A stretch of DNA of 64,000 bases from Flavobacteriales bacterium (GCA_947447955.1 CANFLS010000002.1:135072-199071), one strand, 5' to 3'; positions 52,947 through 62,420 are shown, counted from the stretch's first letter. Numbers and translations are program-made. Notes: a model not told the origin generated them from the letters alone.

Positions 52947-54071
52947 TTATTTATTTTTATAAAATTGTAAAATTGTATTTATTATATATTCTTGATTTTC
53001 AATGGATAATTCCGGACAAATTGGCAAACTCAAAACACGGTCACACATCTTTTCTGATATTGGTAAACTCACATTTTGAAAATAAGCCTGTTGCTTATGC
53101 AACGGAATGGGATAATAAATCATTGAAGGAATGCCATTATTATTCAAAAATTCTTTCAGCGAATCTCTATCCTCTTTCGACTTTAACGTAAGGGTATATT
53201 GATTAAACACATGTGTTGAATTCATTTCTTTTTGAGGGACATGAAACCAATCAACTGAATCAAAACTTTGGTTATACCTATGAGCCGCTGCTTGTCTTGC
53301 GCTTGTAAAAGATTTCAAATGAGGCAATTTAACACCAAGTATGGCAGCTTGTATCGTGTCTAACCTTGAATTAATTCCAATAACTTGATGTTTGTATTTT
53401 TCACCTTGGCCGTGGTTTGCAATCATGCGAATCTTCATTGCCAAATCGTCATCATTTGTGAATACTGCCCCGCCATCGCCAAAGCAACCCAAATTTTTTG
53501 AAGGAAAGAAAGATGTCGTTCCAATGTGACCCAATGTCCCTCCAAATCCAGAAATAGAAGGAGAACAATACTCAGAACCAATGGCTTGTGCATTGTCTTC
53601 TATTACGTATAGATTATGCTTTTTTGCTATGTCTAAAATAACTTCCATGTTTGCCACTTGACCAAACAAGTGAACTGGAGCTATTGCCTTTGTGTTGGCG
53701 GTAATCGCTTGTTCAATTAGACTTTCATCAATCAGAAAAGAACTTTCATTAATATCAACAAAAATTGGTTTTAATTTTAGAAGATAAATAACTTCCGCCA
53801 AAGCAGCATATGAAAAAGAAGGGGTGATGATTTCAGATCCTTCTGGTAAATTTAGAGCCATAAATGCCAATTGTAAGGCATCAGTTCCGTTGGCGCAAGA
53901 GATTACATGCTTTACATTTAAAAGCTGTGCCAAATTATATTCAAAGTTCTTTACTTGCGAACCTTGAATATATGCAGCGGACTCCATTACCTCGATTACA
54001 GCTTTATCAATATCACTTTTTAAGCGATGATATTGAGCTTGTAAGTTTACCAATGGAATAGTATGCGGCAT
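52947..54071 (-). CDS. DegT/DnrJ/EryC1/StrS-type sugar aminotransferase
   Basis: PLP-dependent aminotransferase of 374 aa acting on keto-sugar nucleotides. The Schiff-base lysine is K192 in TSFFPSKNLGCFGDGGA; EDNAQAIG carries the PLP-ring aspartate and GTDALQLAFMAL the phosphate site. It leads the operon with UDP-glucose dehydrogenase and UXS, consistent with amino-sugar or pentose synthesis for surface glycans. Exact product unknown. A -7 box TATTTTTG is 8 nt before ATG. Confidence 0.92.
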   Translation of the reverse strand: MPHTIPLVNLQAQYHRLKSDIDKAVIEVMESAAYIQGSQVKNFEYNLAQLLNVKHVISCANGTDALQLAFMALNLPEGSEIITPSFSYAALAEVIYLLKLKPIFVDINESSFLIDESLIEQAITANTKAIAPVHLFGQVANMEVILDIAKKHNLYVIEDNAQAIGSEYCSPSISGFGGTLGHIGTTSFFPSKNLGCFGDGGAVFTNDDDLAMKIRMIANHGQGEKYKHQVIGINSRLDTIQAAILGVKLPHLKSFTSARQAAAHRYNQSFDSVDWFHVPQKEMNSTHVFNQYTLTLKSKEDRDSLKEFLNNNGIPSMIYYPIPLHKQQAYFQNVSLPISEKMCDRVLSLPICPELSIENQEYIINTILQFYKNK

Positions 54072-54079
54072 AAATGTCG

Positions 54080-54087
54080 CAAAAATA
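54080..54087 (-). promoter_or_regulatory. -7 box TATTTTTG of the degT-ugd-uxs operon
   Basis: Minus-strand TATTTTTG, 8 nt before ATG 54071, in the short gap after rlmB. Confidence 0.55.
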
Positions 54088-54107
54088 CAATTAATTACAA
54101 GGAAATC

Positions 54108-54878
54108 TTATAAATTCTTTGCGCGTTGACGATTTACTTCGTAAACGAAAATTCCAGAAGCAACCGACACGTTTAATGATTCAACTCCATTGGGTGATAA
54201 TGGAATTTTCAGGAGTTGATCACACAATTTGGCAACATCCAAACTGATACCCGTTTCTTCACTTCCCATAACAATGGCAACTGGTCCTTCAATGGTGGAA
54301 GTAAATAAATTACTAGAGGCACCTTTCTCAGAAGCCCCAACAATAGATAATCCACTGTTTTTCAACAACTTAACAGTCCCATACATTGAGTTTGTACGAC
54401 AAACTGGAATTTTGAACAATGCACCAGCTGAGGTTTTAATGGCGTCAGGATTGATGGCAGCACCACCTTTTTCAGGAACTACAATTGCATGAACTCCTGC
54501 GCAAGAAGCAGATCTTGCAATGGCACCAAAATTACGAACGTCGGTAACCCCATCCAATATCAAAACGAATGGCTCCTCACCTTTTTCATAAGTATCGGCA
54601 ATTACATCCTCCAGTTTTGCAAAATCCACAGCAGAAATTGCAACAACAATTCCCTGGTGATTTCCCCGAACTAGGGTATTTAATTTTTGAATAGGAACTT
54701 GCTTCCAAATGATATTTCTATCTCGAAGCATTTTTAAAATATCTAATAATTGGCCTTGAAGAACTCCTTCTTGTATCCAAACTTTGTCGATAGTTTTGCC
54801 TGATTCTAAGGCCTCAATTACGGGATGAACTCCGTAAACAAATGAATCTCTTTTCTGTAATGGATCTTTTCTGAACAT
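54108..54878 (-). CDS. rlmB: 23S rRNA (guanosine-2'-O)-methyltransferase RlmB (SpoU/TrmH family)
   Basis: SPOUT methyltransferase that 2'-O-methylates G2251 of 23S rRNA. The 256-aa product has an N-terminal substrate-binding domain (VYGVHPVIEALESG) and the C-terminal trefoil knot: LDGVTDVRNFGAIARSASCAGVHA, IVMGSEETGIS and IPLSPNGVESLNVSVASGIFVYE. ATG 54878 follows the U-tract of the upstream terminator directly; the track start at 54914 reads through that hairpin and is unlikely. No TAnnTTTG box is clear; ATATTTTG just before the hairpin is a near match. Confidence 0.93.
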   Translation of the reverse strand: MFRKDPLQKRDSFVYGVHPVIEALESGKTIDKVWIQEGVLQGQLLDILKMLRDRNIIWKQVPIQKLNTLVRGNHQGIVVAISAVDFAKLEDVIADTYEKGEEPFVLILDGVTDVRNFGAIARSASCAGVHAIVVPEKGGAAINPDAIKTSAGALFKIPVCRTNSMYGTVKLLKNSGLSIVGASEKGASSNLFTSTIEGPVAIVMGSEETGISLDVAKLCDQLLKIPLSPNGVESLNVSVASGIFVYEVNRQRAKNL

Positions 54879-54904
54879 AAAAAAGTCCCGCCTTTCGGCG
54901 GGAC
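54879..54904 (-). terminator. DUF2723-gene terminator abutting the rlmB start codon
   Basis: Perfect 8-bp stem GTCCCGCC/GGCGGGAC with a 4-nt loop, then TTTTTT and at once ATG of rlmB. It lies about 13 nt after the DUF2723 stop. Confidence 0.9.
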
Positions 54905-54917
54905 AAAATATCATTAA

Positions 54918-57900
54918 TTAAAATAAACCTGCAGACTCGCGTTTGTATTCCGCAGCCCAAGCCATTTTGTTTTTACTTGTTGCAAATTCAACTGCCCTGT
55001 TGATGAAATATTGACTATTGCTCAACTCTCTTTCAAACACACCATTTCCTTCTTGTCCCTCAGCCAATTTTTTGAAGAATTTAGCAAACTGTATGTTTTC
55101 TTTTACGCTTGCATCCAAAACCTCTTTGGCTTTTTTCTCATCGCCTAATTGTAACAATGCAATACCGTATTCAGTTCTGTATTCTCTGCGCAATGGCATT
55201 ACTGATTCAGGAATTTCGGTTAAAATATGATTTAACACTTTAACACCTCTTGTTTTATAATTAGGAATTGAATCTTTAAATGCTTCATAATAGGCAATTG
55301 CATTTGCATAACCTCTTAATGGTGAAGGTACTTGCGCCATTGGAACTTGAACATCTTTACCACCAGCAGTCATTACTGAATATCCATTTTTAATGTCTTT
55401 GCCAATTTGCTCTAATCCGTTAATTCTTTCGATATAGAAATTAGCCAACAACAAAGACATTTGTTGTAAATCATTTGGAACATAAGCTGCTTTGTCATCC
55501 AAGAAGAAGTTTTTCTTTTCCTTCATGTTGTAATATTTGAAGCGATTAGTCAAATTATTATACAATTTAAACTCTTGAATGCGTATTGGTTGTCCACGGT
55601 CAGAACCACCTTTAATTGGTACGAAACGATAAACCAATCCTTCCAATTGCAAATAGTTATTCAAGAACGCAAAATCATACCCAGAAACAGAAGTGAAATA
55701 AATTGGTCTCTTCCATCCTTCTTTTGCAACTGTTGCTATTAAGTCGTACATAACCAAATCACCTTTTGATAAACGACCACTGGTAATATCAACTGAAATT
55801 GTATCTTCAATTAAGTTAGCTTCACTAGGTGCAACTACACCCGCAGCAAGAACTGCAGCTTTGTCAACCTTAATGAAGAATTTGTTGCCATTCCATTCAA
55901 TACCTTTGGTTTCTCCACCATTTCTCTTTTTCGCATCTTGCATTTCTTTGATGATCTGAGAAAGTTCGCGACGCTGAGGATAAGCAGCAGCATTGATGGT
56001 AATTCCATAAGGTGATTCAAACGCACCCGTTTGCAAATCTTCCTTCGCCCATGATAAAGGCAATGGAGTAGATTTATAAACAGTATCTTTTAAAATCATA
56101 CTATACCAATCTGTAGGTAATAAAGATTGGTTGATAATTCTCACATCTGTTCTAATGCCTTCAACGTTTTGTGCATACCACAAAGGATAAGTATCGTTAT
56201 CGCCGTTACAGAATAATACCGCATTCGGCTCTAATGGCTCTAAGAAGTTTTTAGCCATATCTATACCGATATAACGTCCAGAACGATCATGATCATCCCA
56301 GTTTTGATAACCCATATTTATTGGCACCAAAACGATACTCAAAGCGGCAGCCCCAATTGCAGAAGCTCCTTTTAAGTATTTTTTGAGAATTTCTGCTAAA
56401 GAAATTACGCCTAAACCAATCCAAATACAGAATATTTGGAAAGAACCTACAACCGCATAATCACGTTCGCGGGGTTCTGAAGGAGGTTGGTTCGTATAAA
56501 CAATAATCAATAAACCTGTAAACACGAACATGGTCATGATTAACCAAAAATCACGTTTCTTTTTGCCGTATTGCAAAACCAAACCCAAAATACCTAAAAT
56601 CAAAGGCAGGAAGAAAAATGCATTTTTAGCTTTCTGATTTTGATAGTACTCTGGCAAGTCTTTCATAGGACCCACATTTAGGTTATCAATAAATGGAATA
56701 CCCGAATACCAATTTCCATCAACTTTACTATTTCCAGAAACGGCTTGTTGGTCATTCAAACGGCCAATAAAGTTCCATGCAAAATAACGCATGTACATAT
56801 ACCGGATTTGATGGGTGAAGAAGTATTTCAAGTTATTGCCAAATGTAGGACTTTCATATTCCAAGGCCTGCAATTCTTGCTTGTCTTGTTCGGTCAATGC
56901 CTTGCCTGAATTTTGAAGTTCATCTATCCTGTTTTGAACATCGTCCATGCCGCTGTTGGTTCTGTAACCTCTGGCATGACGCTGTTCCATACTTCCCATT
57001 CGAGGGAAAATGGTATTGTAGTTTTCTGCTCTACCATCTCCATCCATATCGTATGGCTCAAACAAAGTTTCGATGTTTTCATCTCCTTCTTCATAACGGT
57101 CTTTTGCTTTGAAAAACCTTCTGCCTTTGTCTTTTTGACCTGTAGCTGGAGCATTAAAGTACGGACCATATAAAAGAGGACGATCACCATATTGTTCACG
57201 GGTAATATAACCGTAGAATTTAAATGGATCTTCAGGATTATTCATGTCAATAGCTGGATTAGCCATACTGCGAATAATTACCATTGCATAAGAAGAATAA
57301 CCGAAAATTACGAAGCCCATTGTCAAGAAAATCACATTCCAATTGTGACTTCCTTTTTTGTGTGACCAAACTAACAAATAAATAATTGCAGCAAAAACCA
57401 AAGCAATTGCGAATATTGATCCACTGTAGAAAGGCATGCTAAATCCATTCACGAACAATTTGTCCATGTTTGCCAATAACCAAGGAATACCTGGATAAAT
57501 TATTTTCATTACAAAACCCAAAGCCACTGCACTTCCAATAAGTGCCATGAAGATTCCTTTCGGTGAAACCGTATATTTTTTGAAATAATATGCCAAACAA
57601 ACAGTTGGAATTACAAGTAAGTTCAACATATGCGTTCCCAATGCAAGACCAATTAAGAAACCGATAAATACAATCCAACGATCTACACCTTCAGATTCTT
57701 CGCTTTTGTACCATCTTAATAATGCCCAGAAAGTCAATGAAGTAAAGAATGATGACATTGCATATACCTCCGCTTCAACTGCGCTAAACCAAAAAGAATC
57801 AAGGAATGTGTTGGTTAATGCCGCAACAATACCCGCTGAAAATATCAAGGTATTTCTTTGTGCATTTTCAGGAGAAACCAATTTCTCAGCAAACATTACT

Positions 57901-58190
57901 GTAATCCAATAAGTAAACATTACACAACCTGCTGAAGAAACAGCAGAAAGCATGTTTACCCAAAATCCTACTTGATCTGGAGATTTTGCCATCAAGGCAA
58001 ACAATCTACCAATCATCAAAAACAAAGGTGCCCCAGGAGGGTGAACTACTTGAAGTTTGTATGCTGCGGAAGCAAATTCACCACAATCCCACAAACTTAC
58101 AGAAGGCTCTAAAGTTAGTGTGTAAACTACCAAAGCAATGGCAAACATGAGCCATCCTATGATTACATTTAAGCGAGAAAATGAATTCAT
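54918..58190 (-). CDS. DUF2723 family membrane protein (GT-C-like glycosyltransferase)
   Basis: A 1090-aa inner-membrane protein. The first 20-40 residues match the DUF2723 signature (LEPSVSLWDCGEFASAAYKLQVVHPPGAPLFLMIGR), with the acidic D-x-x-E pair after TM1 expected of GT-C fold lipid-linked glycosyltransferases such as protein O-mannosyltransferases. About 12 TM segments extend to residue 650, broken by a large charged loop (residues about 330-470). The C-terminal third is a periplasmic domain ending in TPR-like helices. A role in protein glycosylation in Bacteroidota is plausible but unproven here. Single gene ending in a strong terminator. Confidence 0.87.
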   Translation of the reverse strand: MNSFSRLNVIIGWLMFAIALVVYTLTLEPSVSLWDCGEFASAAYKLQVVHPPGAPLFLMIGRLFALMAKSPDQVGFWVNMLSAVSSAGCVMFTYWITVMFAEKLVSPENAQRNTLIFSAGIVAALTNTFLDSFWFSAVEAEVYAMSSFFTSLTFWALLRWYKSEESEGVDRWIVFIGFLIGLALGTHMLNLLVIPTVCLAYYFKKYTVSPKGIFMALIGSAVALGFVMKIIYPGIPWLLANMDKLFVNGFSMPFYSGSIFAIALVFAAIIYLLVWSHKKGSHNWNVIFLTMGFVIFGYSSYAMVIIRSMANPAIDMNNPEDPFKFYGYITREQYGDRPLLYGPYFNAPATGQKDKGRRFFKAKDRYEEGDENIETLFEPYDMDGDGRAENYNTIFPRMGSMEQRHARGYRTNSGMDDVQNRIDELQNSGKALTEQDKQELQALEYESPTFGNNLKYFFTHQIRYMYMRYFAWNFIGRLNDQQAVSGNSKVDGNWYSGIPFIDNLNVGPMKDLPEYYQNQKAKNAFFFLPLILGILGLVLQYGKKKRDFWLIMTMFVFTGLLIIVYTNQPPSEPRERDYAVVGSFQIFCIWIGLGVISLAEILKKYLKGASAIGAAALSIVLVPINMGYQNWDDHDRSGRYIGIDMAKNFLEPLEPNAVLFCNGDNDTYPLWYAQNVEGIRTDVRIINQSLLPTDWYSMILKDTVYKSTPLPLSWAKEDLQTGAFESPYGITINAAAYPQRRELSQIIKEMQDAKKRNGGETKGIEWNGNKFFIKVDKAAVLAAGVVAPSEANLIEDTISVDITSGRLSKGDLVMYDLIATVAKEGWKRPIYFTSVSGYDFAFLNNYLQLEGLVYRFVPIKGGSDRGQPIRIQEFKLYNNLTNRFKYYNMKEKKNFFLDDKAAYVPNDLQQMSLLLANFYIERINGLEQIGKDIKNGYSVMTAGGKDVQVPMAQVPSPLRGYANAIAYYEAFKDSIPNYKTRGVKVLNHILTEIPESVMPLRREYRTEYGIALLQLGDEKKAKEVLDASVKENIQFAKFFKKLAEGQEGNGVFERELSNSQYFINRAVEFATSKNKMAWAAEYKRESAGLF

Positions 58191-58287
58191 CGTATATTAT
58201 TTTTTTCGTTAATTGATTATTTAAAAGGCGAAAATAAGGATTCCAATTGCCAAAAGGAAACGTTTTCTATAAATATGTGTTTTAAGA

Positions 58288-59820
58288 TTAAAGTTTTACC
58301 GTATTCGTACAATTCGTTAATCTATTCATAACAACTGGCAAAGTTAACAATGCCAACATATCAAAAATTGGAGGACCAACTGGTTGGCCACTCACAGCCA
58401 CACGAAGTGGTTGCAAAATTTCACCCGTTTTTATACCCTTAGATTCGCAATAGTTTTTAAATTGTTGTTCAAATTCAGCAGGATTAGATGCTGCATTTTC
58501 TTGAAAATAAACACCCAAATCTAACAAAAGTTGATTCGTTTCTGGCTTCCATTTTTTAGCAACAACATCTACATTGTATTCCGTTGGCTCAACAAAGAAG
58601 TAGGCAGCTGCTGCAGGAATTTCATTCGCAAACTGTACTTTTTCCCTCAACAAACCAATGATTGTTTCTGCATATTCGCGATTAATATTTCCGAATTTTT
58701 CCTCGAAAATCGAAGCAATTGCATCGTAAATTTCAGAAACAGACTTCTTATTCATGTACTGGTGGTTGAACCAAAATGCTTTGTTCAAGTCAAATTTGGC
58801 ACCACTCTTACTCACTCTATCTAAACTAAATGCTTGTATCAATTCATCCATTGAAAACAACTCTTGGTTATCGCTCGGATGCCATCCTAACAAAGCTAGC
58901 ATATTGGCAACTGCTTCAGGGTAGTAACCAGCTTCTCTATAACCGGAGCTTTTTTCATTTGTTTTGGGATCTGTCCAATCAATAGGAAAAACTGGGAATC
59001 CCAAACGATCTCCATCTCTCTTGCTTAATTTACCATTTCCTTCAGGCTTCAACAACAAAGGCAAATGTGCAAACTCAGGCATATTTTCTTCCCAACCCAA
59101 GAAACGATAAAGCATAACATGCAAAGGAGCACTTGGCAACCATTCTTCGCCGCGAATTACATGAGAAATTCCCATTAAATAATCGTCAACTACATTGGCC
59201 AAGTGATATGTTGGCATGCCATCTCCTTTAAGAAGGACTTTGTCATCCATTGTATTTGTGCTTACAACTACCCAGCCTCTAATTACATCATGAAAACGCA
59301 CTTCTTCTTTTCTAGGAAGTTTAATACGAATCACATAATTATCACCGCGATCTAAACGCTCTTTCACTTCATCAGCAGATAAAGTCAAAGAGTTTTTCAT
59401 ACTCATTCGGCTAATAGAATCATAAGCAGGTTGCATTTTACTCGCTTCTAATCTCTTACGCATTTGCTCTAAATCATCTTCAGAATCAAACGCATAGTAT
59501 GCCAATCCCTCAGAAATCAATCTTTCGGCGTATTGGCGGTACATTGGTTTTCTTTCGCTTTGGCGATACGGCGCGTGAGGACCACCTTGTTCTGGTCCCT
59601 CATCAATTTCAATACCAACCCATTTTAAACTTTCACGGATATACTCTTCAGCTCCAGGAACAAAGCGGTTTTGATCGGTATCTTCGATACGCAAAATCAT
59701 GGTACCACCATGTTTTCGAGCTAATAAATAATTGTACAAAGCTGTTCTTACACCACCAATGTGTAAAGGTCCTGTAGGACTTGGAGCAAAACGAACGCGA
59801 ACGGGTCTTTCTGTTGACAT
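58288..59820 (-). CDS. gltX: Glutamate--tRNA ligase
   Basis: Class I aminoacyl-tRNA synthetase charging tRNA-Glu. The 510-aa protein has the HIGH-type motif (SPTGPLHIGGVRTALYNYLLAR) and the KMSKS-type motif (KLSKRDGD), with the bacterial anticodon-binding C-terminal helices. The start is ATG 59820 (MSTERPVRVRFAPSPTG); the track start 59838 overlaps its own -7 box TATCTTTG. Divergent from the YqeY-like gene, with two TATCTTTG boxes between them. Confidence 0.97.
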   Translation of the reverse strand: MSTERPVRVRFAPSPTGPLHIGGVRTALYNYLLARKHGGTMILRIEDTDQNRFVPGAEEYIRESLKWVGIEIDEGPEQGGPHAPYRQSERKPMYRQYAERLISEGLAYYAFDSEDDLEQMRKRLEASKMQPAYDSISRMSMKNSLTLSADEVKERLDRGDNYVIRIKLPRKEEVRFHDVIRGWVVVSTNTMDDKVLLKGDGMPTYHLANVVDDYLMGISHVIRGEEWLPSAPLHVMLYRFLGWEENMPEFAHLPLLLKPEGNGKLSKRDGDRLGFPVFPIDWTDPKTNEKSSGYREAGYYPEAVANMLALLGWHPSDNQELFSMDELIQAFSLDRVSKSGAKFDLNKAFWFNHQYMNKKSVSEIYDAIASIFEEKFGNINREYAETIIGLLREKVQFANEIPAAAAYFFVEPTEYNVDVVAKKWKPETNQLLLDLGVYFQENAASNPAEFEQQFKNYCESKGIKTGEILQPLRVAVSGQPVGPPIFDMLALLTLPVVMNRLTNCTNTVKL

Positions 59821-59835
59821 AAAAATTGAAAGGTG

Positions 59836-59843
59836 CAAAGATA
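59836..59843 (-). promoter_or_regulatory. gltX -7 box TATCTTTG
   Basis: Minus-strand TATCTTTG, 15 nt before ATG 59820. It faces away from the yqeY box at 59863-59870. Confidence 0.62.
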
Positions 59844-59862
59844 CGGAAACAAACTTGTTTTG

Positions 59863-59870
59863 TATCTTTG
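59863..59870 (+). promoter_or_regulatory. YqeY-like gene -7 box TATCTTTG
   Basis: TATCTTTG, 4 nt before ATG 59875. Decides that start against the track's 59833, which would read across both promoters. Confidence 0.65.
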
Positions 59871-59874
59871 CAGT

Positions 59875-60318
59875 ATGAATCTAATTGAACAAGTGAATGC
59901 TGGTGTAATGGCAGCAATGAAAGCCAAAGACGCCGATAGGTTGAGAGCACTTCGTGGAATTAAAAGTGCATTTTTATTATTGCAAACTGGCGAAGGTGTT
60001 ACCGAAGTAACTGACGACATGTGTATTAAAGCACTACAAAAGCTTGCAAAACAAAGAAAAGATTCTTTAGAAATTTACAATACCCAAGGTAGAGAAGATC
60101 TTGCTGTTGTTGAAAGACAAGAACTTAGCATCATTGAAGAGTTTTTACCTGCTCAAATGAGCGAAGCTGATGTTCGCGCAAAAATCCAAGCTGTAATTAC
60201 CGAATCAGGTTTTTCTGGACCAGAAAATATGGGCAAAGTAATTCCATTGGCAATGAAAGCATTGAGCGGTCAAGCAGACGGAAAATTGATTTCACAATTG
60301 GTTAAAGAGCTTTTATAA
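59875..60318 (+). CDS. GatB/YqeY domain protein
   Basis: A 147-aa cytoplasmic helical protein related to the tail domain of GatB amidotransferase. Family cues are AMKAKDADRLRALRGIKSAF, QRKDSLEIYNTQGREDLAVVERQELSIIEEFLPAQMS and the C-terminal GKVIPLAMKALSGQADGKLISQLVKELL, the full YqeY pattern. In GatB the domain binds tRNA, but a stand-alone YqeY has no settled function. Divergent from gltX, so a link to Glu/Gln-tRNA metabolism is tempting but only inferred. A weak hairpin overlaps its stop. Confidence 0.92.
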   Translation: MNLIEQVNAGVMAAMKAKDADRLRALRGIKSAFLLLQTGEGVTEVTDDMCIKALQKLAKQRKDSLEIYNTQGREDLAVVERQELSIIEEFLPAQMSEADVRAKIQAVITESGFSGPENMGKVIPLAMKALSGQADGKLISQLVKELL

Positions 60319-60325
60319 GCTTTTT
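60304..60325 (+). terminator. Weak terminator overlapping the YqeY-gene stop
   Basis: AAAGAGCTT-TTAT-AAGCTTTTT pairs over 9 positions with one G-U wobble and ends in five T. It lies across the stop codon and is AT-rich, so only tentative. Confidence 0.4.
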
Positions 60326-60330
60326 ACCAA

Positions 60331-61179
60331 TTAGTTTTTATAGAAAAGCGCCAAAGCAGCGCGCAATTGACCATCATCCAAAAGCTTCTTGGCGGTTTGG
60401 TGTATATCACCCAATCCGAATTGCTCAAGTGCATTGTCAATTTCTTCGGTTGTAGGAATCGTAGTCAATGTAGCAAGCTTTCCAATATCATTGGCAGTTA
60501 GCACTTTGCTTTGCTTAAGTTCGTTAGGCAAAGCATCATAACCTATGGTTTTTTGCATGGGTTGCGCCAATTCAAACAGGCTATTCTCGTCTGTTTTGCA
60601 ATACCAACTTCCGCCCAAACGTCCAACCAGATTCATTTTAAGTTGAGATATTTTACCGTCATCACCCAAAACGTCTTCGTTGATATGCACTTTAATTACC
60701 TGGCAAATTACCAAATTCCCCGCGCCACCACCGGTGCCCATTTCTTTTACTTCAAGCACTTTGCATTCTAATTGAACCGGACTTTCTGCCACCCTAAAAG
60801 GTTTGATTAAATCCGAAGCCAAAGGAGTAAATCCAGCTTTTTCAAATTCATTCACGCCATATTCCCAAGGTGCTGCTGCAACGTTCATTTTCTCAACCAT
60901 TTCGAGGGTAACCACATTTATTACAACCTCTGGAACCTCCTTCACATTTAAATAAGTATGCTTTGGTGTTCCATCTCTGCCACTGTTGTTTGGTGCAAAA
61001 ATGACAATTGGTGGATTGGCGCTAAAAATATTAAAGAAGCTAAATGGTGCCAAATTAGGTTCTCCATCTTTGTTAATGGTGCTTGCAAAACAAATAGGTC
61101 GAGGACCGATACTCCCTATTAAATATTGATGTAACTGAGGAATCGGAATTTCTTTTGGGTCAATTGTAAGCATAGTCAT
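60331..61179 (-). CDS. Flavin reductase-like (FMN-binding split-barrel) protein
   Basis: A 282-aa protein of the flavin reductase/flavoredoxin group. Cues are the N-terminal IGSIGPRPICFASTINKDGEPNLAPFSFFNIFSANPPIVIFAPN, where FMN binds, and VVINVVTLEMVEKMN. The C-terminal 70 residues (from about 215) form an added helical region. It starts 4 nt after the ribBA stop; an FMN-dependent protein in a riboflavin-synthesis operon is a fitting pairing. The physiological electron acceptor is unknown. M3 is an alternative start. Confidence 0.88.
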   Translation of the reverse strand: MTMLTIDPKEIPIPQLHQYLIGSIGPRPICFASTINKDGEPNLAPFSFFNIFSANPPIVIFAPNNSGRDGTPKHTYLNVKEVPEVVINVVTLEMVEKMNVAAAPWEYGVNEFEKAGFTPLASDLIKPFRVAESPVQLECKVLEVKEMGTGGGAGNLVICQVIKVHINEDVLGDDGKISQLKMNLVGRLGGSWYCKTDENSLFELAQPMQKTIGYDALPNELKQSKVLTANDIGKLATLTTIPTTEEIDNALEQFGLGDIHQTAKKLLDDGQLRAALALFYKN

Positions 61180-61183
61180 ATTA

Positions 61184-62398
61184 TTAAATTACATGGCCCA
61201 TTTTGGCTCTTTTGGTATCTAAATATTTGGCATTGTGAGGATTAGGCACAACAAGCAAAGGTATGTTTTCAATGATTTCTAAACCGTAACCAATTAGGCC
61301 AGTACGTTTTTTCGGGTTGTTACTGAGTAAGCGCATTTTTTTAATTCCCAAATCACGGATAATTTGAGCACCCACACCGTAATCTCTTTCATCCATTCCA
61401 AATCCAAGTTGTAAATTGGCTTCTACCGTATCCAAACCTTGTTCTTGTAATTTGTATGCTTTCAGTTTATTTAACAAACCTATTCCACGTCCCTCTTGAT
61501 TCATATAAACGATGACTCCCTTGCCTTCTGCTTCAATTCTTTCCATGGCTTTTTGTAATTGCTCTCCGCAATCGCATCTGCAACTTCCAAAAATATCACC
61601 GGTTAAACAACTGCTGTGCACGCGAACCAAAACAGGTTCGTCTTCAGTCCATGTGCCTTTGATCAATGCCAAATGCTCTTGTTCTGTATCTTTTTGTTTG
61701 TATGCTATTAAATCAAAGTCGCCAAATTTTGTAGGCATTTGAACAGAAATTTCACGTTTGATTAAACTTTCATGTGCAATTCTATATTTGATTAATTCTT
61801 CAATACTTACAATTTTCAAATCAAACTTTTTAGCCACGTGAATGAGATCAGGCAAACGAGCCATGCTCCCATCTTCATTCAAAATTTCAACGATGCAACC
61901 TGCCGGTTCAAATCCCGCCATTCTCGATAAATCAATAGCCGCTTCAGTATGTCCTGCCCTGCGCAAAACTCCTTCTTTCTTGGCACGCAAAGGAAAAATA
62001 TGTCCTGGTTTTCCTAATTCATCATTTTTGGTGTTCGGGTCAATTAACGCCATGATGGTTTTTGATCTATCCTGAGCAGAAATACCTGTGGTGCAACCAT
62101 TTCCTAAAAGATCAACACTTACTGTAAATGCTGTTTCATGTGTGGCGGTATTTTTACCGACCATCATGTCTAAAGCCAATTCTTCACAACGCTCTTCAGT
62201 TAAAGGAACACAAATTAATCCGCGTCCTTCTTTGGCCATAAAATTCACCAATTCTGGAGTCATATTTCGGGCAGCGGTCAAAAAATCTCCCTCATTTTCC
62301 CTATCTTCATCATCAACTACAATTACAACTTTTCCATTTTTAATATCTTCAATGGCTTCTTCAATGGTATTTAAAACGATGATATTTTCTGTTGACAT
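61184..62398 (-). CDS. ribBA: Bifunctional 3,4-dihydroxy-2-butanone 4-phosphate synthase / GTP cyclohydrolase II
   Basis: Catalyses the two entry steps of riboflavin synthesis. The N-terminal RibB domain (residues 1 to about 200) has [24 protein letters not shown] and [11 protein letters not shown]. The C-terminal RibA domain has the zinc ligands [20 protein letters not shown], the GTP site [15 protein letters not shown] and [24 protein letters not shown]. The 404-aa length is standard. A TAAATTTG -7 box lies 14 nt upstream; no FMN riboswitch fits in the 96-bp gap to the next gene. Confidence 0.97.
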   Translation of the reverse strand: MSTENIIVLNTIEEAIEDIKNGKVVIVVDDEDRENEGDFLTAARNMTPELVNFMAKEGRGLICVPLTEERCEELALDMMVGKNTATHETAFTVSVDLLGNGCTTGISAQDRSKTIMALIDPNTKNDELGKPGHIFPLRAKKEGVLRRAGHTEAAIDLSRMAGFEPAGCIVEILNEDGSMARLPDLIHVAKKFDLKIVSIEELIKYRIAHESLIKREISVQMPTKFGDFDLIAYKQKDTEQEHLALIKGTWTEDEPVLVRVHSSCLTGDIFGSCRCDCGEQLQKAMERIEAEGKGVIVYMNQEGRGIGLLNKLKAYKLQEQGLDTVEANLQLGFGMDERDYGVGAQIIRDLGIKKMRLLSNNPKKRTGLIGYGLEIIENIPLLVVPNPHNAKYLDTKRAKMGHVI

Positions 62399-62412
62399 AT
62401 GCTAATTTTTCA

Positions 62413-62420
62413 CAAATTTA
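62413..62420 (-). promoter_or_regulatory. ribBA -7 box TAAATTTG
   Basis: Minus-strand TAAATTTG matches TAnnTTTG, 14 nt before ATG 62398. Confidence 0.5.
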
